A stretch of 37,661 nucleotides of DNA from a virus, in IMG/VR virus record IMGVR_UViG_3300012920_000103, positions 1 to 37,661 of that record. One strand, written 5' to 3'. Under the pieces are notes generated by a model. That model made no database searches, was not told where the DNA came from, and saw nothing but the letters and a program-made list of their open reading frames with translations. A program made the position numbers and the translations under genes. Below, one piece after another: positions 32,960-37,661 of the stretch; the stretch's first letter is position 1, and the number at the start of each line of letters is the position of its first letter.

Positions 32960-33916
32960 ATGGAATTAAACACAGTACATAATATAGATTTTTTAAATAA
33001 TGATTTGCCAGATAAATGTGCAAACTTGATAATTGCAGACCCTCCATATTTTGAGGTAAAAGGGGACTTCGATTTTGTTTGGGATAGCTTTGAGGATTAT
33101 TTAAAAGACGTTGAAAAATGGGCGATTGAGTGTAAAAGGATTTTAGCAGATAACGGGACTTTGTTTTGGTATGGTGATGATAAAAAAATAGCTTATGCAC
33201 AAATTTTAATGGATAAACATTTTAACCTAATAAATAACTTAGTTTGGAATAAGGGAATTTTTATGGGGTTAGAAAAAAGTGAGGGGTTAAGAAGTTTTGC
33301 ACCTTGTACTGAAAGAATATTAATGTATGGAAGTTTAGCGCAAGATACAACGGGTCGTGATTTTATAGAAGAAAAATACATAGCACCAAGAAACCCATTT
33401 AGCAGAGAAATATACAAAGGGATGAAAAAGTATAATTTACGAGAAATTGATTTTAGAAAATTAAGACCAAGCAAAAACGGCAATTTGACGGGGTGGTGTA
33501 GTAATATAATATTGGGAAGTAGTAACCCAACGCAAAAAGATTGGGAATTAATACAAACGATTATAAAAAGTAATAAAAAATACGAGGAACTACGCAAGGA
33601 ATACGAACATTTAAGACGACCATTTAACAACGTTTTTAAATTACAAGAAGTTTTAAATTTTAGTAACGAACAAGCAAAAACAGGTGCAAAATACGACCAC
33701 GATACGGTAAAACCCGAAACATTAACAAGAGCGATAATTCTAACTTGTTCACGTGAAAATGATTTAGTAGTTGTTCCCTTTGCAGGAAGTGGTACAGAGT
33801 GTGCTATGAGTGTTAAAGAAAAACGTAATTTTGTAGGTTATGAGATAACAGAGAAACACGCAAAGATGGCACAAGATAGAGCGAATAAAATATTAAAAGA
33901 ACCTACGTTGTTTTAA
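32960..33916 (+). CDS. N6/N4 DNA methyltransferase (beta-type motif order), foreign cassette
   Basis: A 318-residue enzyme with motif IV DPPY at 27-30 and motif I FAGSGT at 274-279; HDTVKP (247-252) precedes motif I. DPPY before FAGSGT is the beta-group order of N6-adenine or N4-cytosine methyltransferases; DPPY favours adenine. Leucine is mostly TTA and arginine mostly AGA, whereas the neighbours use TTG and CGN, so the gene has a different origin. It is flanked by inverted TGTTAGGCACA and TGTGCCTAACA and by hairpins. No cognate endonuclease is present; protection against host restriction is the likely benefit. Confidence 0.93.
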   Translation: MELNTVHNIDFLNNDLPDKCANLIIADPPYFEVKGDFDFVWDSFEDYLKDVEKWAIECKRILADNGTLFWYGDDKKIAYAQILMDKHFNLINNLVWNKGIFMGLEKSEGLRSFAPCTERILMYGSLAQDTTGRDFIEEKYIAPRNPFSREIYKGMKKYNLREIDFRKLRPSKNGNLTGWCSNIILGSSNPTQKDWELIQTIIKSNKKYEELRKEYEHLRRPFNNVFKLQEVLNFSNEQAKTGAKYDHDTVKPETLTRAIILTCSRENDLVVVPFAGSGTECAMSVKEKRNFVGYEITEKHAKMAQDRANKILKEPTLF

Positions 33917-33917
33917 T

Positions 33918-33971
33918 TGTGCCTAACATACAAATAAAACCCGTTTTAATGGGTTTTATATATTGTTAAAA
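33918..33971 (+). repeat. attC-like hairpin downstream of the methyltransferase (GCCTAAC ... GTTAAAA)
   Basis: GCCTAAC (33921-33927) is the exact complement of GTTAGGC at the cassette start and fits RYYYAAC. TAACA (33924-33928) pairs with TGTTA (33964-33968), and AAAACCC (33936-33942) with GGGTTTT (33951-33957) around the loop GTTTTAAT. The right core GTTAAAA fits GTTRRRY at six of seven positions. This is the layout of an integron attC site at the end of a gene cassette. Confidence 0.55.
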
Positions 33972-34005
33972 GCCGTTTTAATGGCTTTATTTTTAATTAT
34001 AACAA
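33963..34005. repeat. Third hairpin of the same family
   Basis: TTGTTA (33963-33968) pairs with TAACAA (34000-34005), and AAAGCC (33969-33974) with GGCTTT (33983-33988) around the same loop GTTTTAAT. It shares TTGTTA with the preceding hairpin and ends at the start codon of the next gene. Confidence 0.55.
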
Positions 34006-34355
34006 TGAGTAAAAAAAAGTATATATTTTTAATTTATGCCGACAATTATATTGTTTGGAATGATGAAAAACAAGATTTTAATCACAACGACACATATAAA
34101 GGAACGTTTTTAGACGCGCATCAATACGCTAGAAATAAATACGGAAAATATTATACTTTGCATAAAAAACAATTAAATAAAATGCCGAAAACATATAAAA
34201 TCGAAATAACCGAAACACTACAAAAACAAATCGAAATCGAAGCAAATTCACCCGTTGACGCGTCGATAAAAGCACAAGAACAATGGAACGAAGACAAAAT
34301 CATTTTGGATTCTGAAGACTTTGTGAACGTAGAAATAAAAGTGATAAAACAATAA
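34005..34355 (+). CDS. DpnD/PcfM-like small protein
   Basis: A 116-residue protein starting MSKKKYIFLIYADNYIVWN at ATG 34005; the frame is open upstream only within the hairpin. The C-terminal part from about residue 60 (MPKTYKIEITETLQKQIEIEA, then EDKIILDSEDFVNVEI) fits the DpnD/PcfM-type domain, a small beta-alpha-beta unit common in phages and plasmids with no firm function. The N-terminal 55 residues are a separate small domain. Codon use returns to the phage pattern, so the foreign segment ends before or at this gene. Confidence 0.7.
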   Translation: MSKKKYIFLIYADNYIVWNDEKQDFNHNDTYKGTFLDAHQYARNKYGKYYTLHKKQLNKMPKTYKIEITETLQKQIEIEANSPVDASIKAQEQWNEDKIILDSEDFVNVEIKVIKQ

Positions 34356-34361
34356 AACACA

Positions 34362-34595
34362 ATGACGGATCAAGACAAAGAAATATTGGAAACCGAACTA
34401 TTCAACAAAGTTTTATTAAATAGAATCGAGCAAAAACGCGACGAAATAAAACAACTAAAATTGACCAATTACAAGCTAAAAACACAACTAAAAAAACAAT
34501 CCGGTTCCCAGTTAATCAAAGAAATTTTCGCCTTTGTCGGAATGATTTCAATCGCTATTTTTACACTTTTCGCACTTTATAAAGCGTTTTTGTAA
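34362..34595 (+). CDS. Small coiled-coil membrane protein (77 aa)
   Basis: A 77-residue protein with an N-terminal charged coiled coil (about 8-48, IEQKRDEIKQLKLTNYKLK) and a C-terminal membrane span (about 54-75, IFAFVGMISIAIFTLFALY), a tail-anchored topology. ATG 34362 lies six bases after the preceding stop. Function unknown; membrane anchoring of an early complex is possible. Confidence 0.65.
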   Translation: MTDQDKEILETELFNKVLLNRIEQKRDEIKQLKLTNYKLKTQLKKQSGSQLIKEIFAFVGMISIAIFTLFALYKAFL

Positions 34596-34604
34596 ATTCG
34601 TACA

Positions 34605-34901
34605 ATGAGCGAAAACCAAAAAATCAAGCTAACACGTAAACAAATTACAACGCTTATTTCTATCGTTGTCCTATTCCTTAGCGGTGAAACTTTCGTCGGT
34701 GCGAAACTAATCGAATCCAAAATTCAAGACTTTTCACGTCCTGAAATCAATCCGTATTTCGTCGGTTTCTTTATCGAAAAAGCATCAAAAAAAATGCGAT
34801 TTAAGCACCTGGACGGTGAAATTTATCGACCAATAATCGACGAAAAAACCGGCCGATATTTCATTATTTTAGACAACAATCAACGCGTTTTTTGTTATTA
34901 A
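34605..34901 (+). CDS. Small protein with N-terminal membrane anchor (98 aa)
   Basis: A 98-residue protein with a basic N-terminus and a hydrophobic segment at about 15-33 (TTLISIVVLFLSGETFVGA), likely a signal anchor, followed by a soluble domain (FRHLDG-like MRFKHLDGEIYRPII). It is the last gene of the early region, in front of a long gene-free stretch. Function unknown. Confidence 0.65.
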   Translation: MSENQKIKLTRKQITTLISIVVLFLSGETFVGAKLIESKIQDFSRPEINPYFVGFFIEKASKKMRFKHLDGEIYRPIIDEKTGRYFIILDNNQRVFCY

Positions 34902-35326
34902 TTCGGGGCGAAACAAACTTTTTTTCCCGCCTTTTTTTCTGAAGTCAATCCGCCTTTTTCATTTTTTGCCGTTTTAGTTCTTCCAAAATCAACATTTTTT
35001 GTCGGGCGGTTTGATTTGTTCCGCCGTTTTTAGGTTCGTTCGCCTTGTATTCGCCTACAACTCCGCCTTTTAAAGTAAAGGTTTAATTAATCTTTGTATT
35101 TTGATTAGTATCAATTAGTTACCTTACTATTATTATATATTAATTAGTTTACTTTTCCCCTTTTTGGCGGAGTGGCGGAGTAGTCTATATAATAAATAAA
35201 ATAAAACAAGTTTATGAAATAGGAAATAAGTAAAAGAAAATCTTTGCCCATGCGCCAAACCGCACATTTGAAAAATTCGAGAAAATTTGCGTAAATTAGT
35301 TGAAATCGAAAAAGGGAAATTCGAAC
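34902..35326. other. 425-base gene-free region with CCGCC/GGCGG repeats and a late promoter
   Basis: No gene is visible. C/GGCC-rich cores stand out in AT-rich DNA: CCCGCC (34926), CCGCC (34950), GGGCGG (35004), CCGCC (35021), CGCC (35041 and 35052), CCGCC (35063), GGCGG (35166 and 35174) and CGCC (35253). Several are followed by runs of T. ATTAGT recurs around 35104-35147. The region lies directly before the terminase genes, so it could hold the packaging start (cos or pac), an origin, or control sites. Confidence 0.6.
35267..35299 (+). promoter_or_regulatory. Candidate late promoter before the terminase genes
   Basis: TTTG (35267-35270), a 21-base spacer and TAAATTAG (35292-35299, seven of eight against TAnnTTTG) lie 27 bases before ATG 35327. 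The element resembles the candidate at 21131-21165. Confidence 0.45.
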
Positions 35327-35779
35327 ATGAATTTTAAAATTAAACCAGGCCGTCCAAGAAAAATAAAATCAGTTGATGAACTCATTGAACTTTGGAACAA
35401 ATATGTTGACGCGATTAATTCCGATGACAACAAATGGAAGTTGGTTGATTTTAGAGGTAAGGACGCAAAACGCGTCGAAGTACCTCACACCGTTCCGATG
35501 ACAAAAATTGGATTTGCTAATTTTTGCGGTTGTCACAAATGGGAAGTTTTAAAAGATTTGAAGGAAACAACAAAAGAATTTTCGGAAGTCATTACGCATA
35601 TAGAAAAATTGATTTATCAACACAAGTTCACCGGCGCTTCAGTTGGTGCGTTCAATTCTTCAATTATTGCGTCCGATTTAGGTTTGAAAAATCGAACCGA
35701 AAACACCAACAAAACCGAACTAAATATTTCCGTGTCCGACGGACTTGACAAAAAACTTGATGACTTGATTTCGGATTGA
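35327..35779 (+). CDS. Terminase small subunit
   Basis: A 150-residue protein starting MNFKIKPGRPRKIKSVDELIE at ATG 35327; an in-frame TTG at 35300 is less likely. It has an N-terminal helix-turn-helix-like part with KIGFANFCGCHKWEV, and a C-terminal segment GASVGAFNSSIIASDLGLKNRTE, which I recognise from small terminases of this group. It recognises phage DNA and starts packaging with the large subunit, whose ATG overlaps its stop by one base. Confidence 0.85.
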   Translation: MNFKIKPGRPRKIKSVDELIELWNKYVDAINSDDNKWKLVDFRGKDAKRVEVPHTVPMTKIGFANFCGCHKWEVLKDLKETTKEFSEVITHIEKLIYQHKFTGASVGAFNSSIIASDLGLKNRTENTNKTELNISVSDGLDKKLDDLISD

Positions 35780-37002
35780 TGAAACTTTCAAAGCTATTCG
35801 AAAAAATTGCGGGCGGTTTCAAACAAAATCGTTTTGTAATTAATCAAGGCGGAACCAGTTCGGGCAAAACTTATTCAACATTACAATTTTTGATTGTTTG
35901 GTCTTTGAAATCGGATCACAACAAATTGGTTTCAATTGTTGCCGAATCGATTCCACATTTAAAGCGGGGCGCGTATCGCGATTTCTTAAAAATATTAATT
36001 GAATCAAACCTTTACCAGGAAGACAAACACAACAAGACGGATTTCACATACAAATTAGGTTCGTTTTATTTCGAATTCTTTTCGGCCGACAATGACGCAA
36101 AACTTCGCGGGGCGCGTCGTGACGTTCTTTACATTAACGAATGTAACAATGTAACTTGGGACGCATTCACACAATTAGAAATCCGAACCCGTGACAAAAT
36201 ATTTTTGGACTTTAATCCCGTGTCCCGGTTTTGGGTTCATTCGAAATTGATGAATCCAAACAATTCATATTCGTTTATAAAATCAACCTATCTTGACAAC
36301 GTGGACCATTTGACCGGACAACCGTTGTTGGAAGAATCAATCATTAAATCGATTGAATCGCGCAAACCCGTCTATGATTCGGACGGGAATATTTTGAACG
36401 GTGACGAACAATTCTGGAAGGTTTACGGATTGGGCGAAGTTGGTTCGATGGAAGGCGTTATTTTCAACAATTGGGAAACGGTCGATTCAATTCCCGACGT
36501 TGGCAAATGGTCGGCGTTTGGTCTTGACTTTGGTTTTACGAATGATCCGACCGCAATTGTTCGCGTCGTGTATCAAGGCGGGGACTTATGGATTGAAGAA
36601 CTTTGCTTTGAACCTGGATTGACAAACCCGGAAATTGTTGAAAAATTGAAATTGGTCGGAGTTGGAACGCTTGATGACATAATCGCGGATTCTTCGGAAC
36701 CGAAATCAATTGCGGAAATTCGTCGCGGTGGGTTTCGTGCGTGTCGAGGTGTCAAAAAGGGACCGGATTCAATCACAAACGGAATTGATATTTTGAAACG
36801 CTATCGAATAAAAATTCACAAAAAAAGCACTAACTTGATTGAAGAATTTTCGAATTACCAATGGTTCAAAACAAAAGACGGGGAATATTTGAACAAACCG
36901 ATTGACAACTTCAATCACGGAATTGACGCAATTCGATACGTTTGTTTTGATAAAATTGGAATGAATCGACAAATCAAAAAAGGAATAAAACGAAGAAATT
37001 GA
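35779..37002 (+). CDS. terL: Terminase large subunit
   Basis: A 407-residue packaging motor starting MKLSKLFEKIAGGFKQNRF, PBSX-like in size and motif order. Walker A GGTSSGKT (24-31), Walker B VLYINE (116-121) with E121, and the coupling region IFLDFNP (141-147) form the ATPase. The nuclease has D250 in GLDFGF, D304 in IIADSSEP and D383 in GIDAIRY. It translocates DNA into the prohead and cuts it. The start ATG 35779 overlaps the small-subunit stop (TGATG). Confidence 0.95.
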   Translation: MKLSKLFEKIAGGFKQNRFVINQGGTSSGKTYSTLQFLIVWSLKSDHNKLVSIVAESIPHLKRGAYRDFLKILIESNLYQEDKHNKTDFTYKLGSFYFEFFSADNDAKLRGARRDVLYINECNNVTWDAFTQLEIRTRDKIFLDFNPVSRFWVHSKLMNPNNSYSFIKSTYLDNVDHLTGQPLLEESIIKSIESRKPVYDSDGNILNGDEQFWKVYGLGEVGSMEGVIFNNWETVDSIPDVGKWSAFGLDFGFTNDPTAIVRVVYQGGDLWIEELCFEPGLTNPEIVEKLKLVGVGTLDDIIADSSEPKSIAEIRRGGFRACRGVKKGPDSITNGIDILKRYRIKIHKKSTNLIEEFSNYQWFKTKDGEYLNKPIDNFNHGIDAIRYVCFDKIGMNRQIKKGIKRRN

Positions 37003-37242
37003 ATGACAATCAAAACGCAAATACTTTGCAAGGAACAAACCGAACACGATTCAACACCGCGCGAATATTGGGAAAAGTTTGAATTTGATATTCGGTCGTA
37101 TGTTGCGCATTCCGAACACGATTTCGGATCGGTTTTGTATTTGTCCGGATTGCTTGTTTCGGTTGTGATTAAATTATCTTTTGAAGAATTATCCGAAAAA
37201 TTACAAATTTTTAATAGTTTTGAAACGATAGGCCTAAACTAA
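37003..37242 (+). CDS. Small protein after terminase, function unknown
   Basis: A 79-residue protein starting MTIKTQILCKEQTEHDS directly after the terminase stop. It has a charged N-terminal half, a short hydrophobic segment (VLYLSGLLVSVVIKL, about 44-58) and an acidic end. No family recognised. The terminator that follows closes the terminase operon. Confidence 0.65.
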   Translation: MTIKTQILCKEQTEHDSTPREYWEKFEFDIRSYVAHSEHDFGSVLYLSGLLVSVVIKLSFEELSEKLQIFNSFETIGLN

Positions 37243-37261
37243 AAGTTTTTGTTTATGGTTT

Positions 37262-37296
37262 CGGGGGTTGAACGCGTACGGTTCACCCTCGTTTTT
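37262..37296 (+). terminator. Terminator after the terminase operon
   Basis: CGGGGGTTGAAC (37262-37273) pairs with GTTCACCCTCG (37281-37291) with one bulge and G-T pairs, followed by TTTTT (37292-37296). It lies 19 bases after the last terminase-operon gene. Confidence 0.8.
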
Positions 37297-37310
37297 AAAA
37301 TAAAAAAAAA

Positions 37311-37321
37311 TTGTATATTTA
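37311..37321 (+). promoter_or_regulatory. Possible promoter -7 element (TATATTTA) before the virion protein gene
   Basis: TATATTTA (37314-37321) matches seven of eight of TAnnTTTG after the terminator and about 75 bases before ATG 37395. No -33 TTG at the right distance. The preceding bases give TTGTATATTT, as at 4921. Confidence 0.3.
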
Positions 37322-37394
37322 CAACAAACACCGTTTGGATTTTTAAGGGTAGAAACCAAAAGGATTATTTTTAAACTTTTTAAAAAGAATAAAT

Positions 37395-37661
37395 ATGTCT
37401 TTATCTTGTCAATGCCCAAATCCAACGGCGATTGGGAACATTCCGGCACAAACTTGTCCGGAAAATTTTAATCAAATTCAAAAATTTGCAATTCAAAGAA
37501 GTGGATACACTTTCGACGGTACAACCGGGAAGGATATTACACTTTTGGCGGATTGGCAAACATTAACTTCGGCAACGGACGACACGCACGCGGTTGTTAC
37601 GCCATTTGTTCACGAAGCAATTATCACGGCCGGTGAAGCAATCACAAACGGTGGGGGTGAT
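37395..37661 (+). CDS. Putative abundant virion protein, 5' part (continues at 1-471)
   Basis: ATG at 37395 opens a frame that reaches the contig end and continues in phase at position 1, giving a 204-residue protein once the circle is closed. The N-terminus (MSLSCQCPNP, then a CPENFNQIQKFA stretch) is Cys/Pro rich. It is preceded by a terminator hairpin and a possible promoter, so it begins its own transcription unit upstream of the portal and capsid genes. I remember similar proteins in this position in other Bacteroidota phages, without a firm function. With no other obvious tail-tube gene in the window, a major tail/tube or other abundant virion role is a reasonable guess, not an identification. 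Confidence 0.8.
   Translation, partial: MSLSCQCPNPTAIGNIPAQTCPENFNQIQKFAIQRSGYTFDGTTGKDITLLADWQTLTSATDDTHAVVTPFVHEAIITAGEAITNGGGD
37539..37661. repeat. Terminal direct repeat (123 bp), identical to 1-123
   Basis: The last 123 bases are identical to the first 123, and the reading frame of the gene at the right end continues without a break into the gene at the left end. The simplest reading is a circularly assembled or circularly permuted genome whose contig overlaps itself, giving a unique length of about 37,538 bp. Because the repeat lies inside a coding sequence and carries no visible packaging signal, it is more likely an assembly overlap than a biological terminal repeat; the sequence alone cannot exclude a short true direct terminal repeat. 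Confidence 0.95.

Noticed and set aside
32960-33916. Insertion sequence carrying the methyltransferase
   Set aside because: No transposase, no target-site duplication seen, and the 11-bp inverted ends sit inside hairpins with integron-type core motifs.

Overview
The window is a complete or nearly complete genome of a tailed phage of the Bacteroidota, most likely infecting a flavobacterium. The first 123 bases recur exactly as the last 123 (1-123 = 37539-37661), so the contig closes into a circle of about 37,538 bp. One gene runs across the artificial ends (37395 to the end, then 1-471). All supported genes lie on the + strand, densely packed, often with ATGA overlaps. Starts sit behind A-rich tracts rather than Shine-Dalgarno sequences, and the best promoters have the Bacteroidota form TTTG-N19-22-TAnnTTTG. 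The protein families (BT4734/VirE-type primase, DUF3127, flavobacterial-type structural proteins) point the same way. No integrase, partition gene or clear lysogeny repressor is visible, so a lytic life style is likely. The long tape measure and the absence of a sheath suggest siphovirus morphology.

Late region, read around the circle from 35327 to 22328: small and large terminase, a short unknown gene, a terminator and a possible promoter, a 204-residue virion protein across the contig ends, portal, scaffold candidate, major capsid protein and a strong terminator. Then come head-tail connector and tail completion genes, a tail assembly chaperone pair joined by a canonical -1 frameshift site (AAAAAAC just before the stop codon), the tape measure protein, tail tip proteins, a beta-helix fibre/spike and several appendage proteins. 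The lysis block has a holin-like protein, a tiny membrane ORF, an M15 peptidase endolysin and a small membrane protein. It ends in a terminator at 22371-22400.

Early/replication region (22425 to about 34901): a consensus promoter starts a run of small genes. These are followed by a probable ssDNA-handling protein, a YqaJ/lambda-exonuclease-like nuclease, a C5 cytosine methyltransferase with a second family-like protein fully overprinted in its +1 frame, a zinc-ribbon peptide, a DnaA domain IV-like protein, a repeat-rich origin candidate, a primase(-polymerase)/SF3 helicase, an SF2 helicase, a second consensus promoter sharing a dyad with the first, a PAPS-reductase-like ATP-pyrophosphatase, a VRR-NUC nuclease, a DUF3127 protein and small membrane proteins. 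No replicative DNA polymerase is seen.

The strongest non-routine features are: (1) an N6/N4 DNA methyltransferase of alien codon usage at 32960-33916, bounded by inverted TGTTAGGCACA/TGTGCCTAACA and by hairpins with a conserved CGTTTTAATG loop, which looks like an integron gene cassette with attC-type sites inserted in a phage; (2) the overprinted reading frame inside the C5 methyltransferase; (3) the frameshifted tail chaperones; (4) paired dyad operators centred on the -33 boxes of two early promoters; (5) GGCGG/CCGCC repeat clusters in two gene-free regions. Functions are read from motifs and remembered families; no database search was possible.
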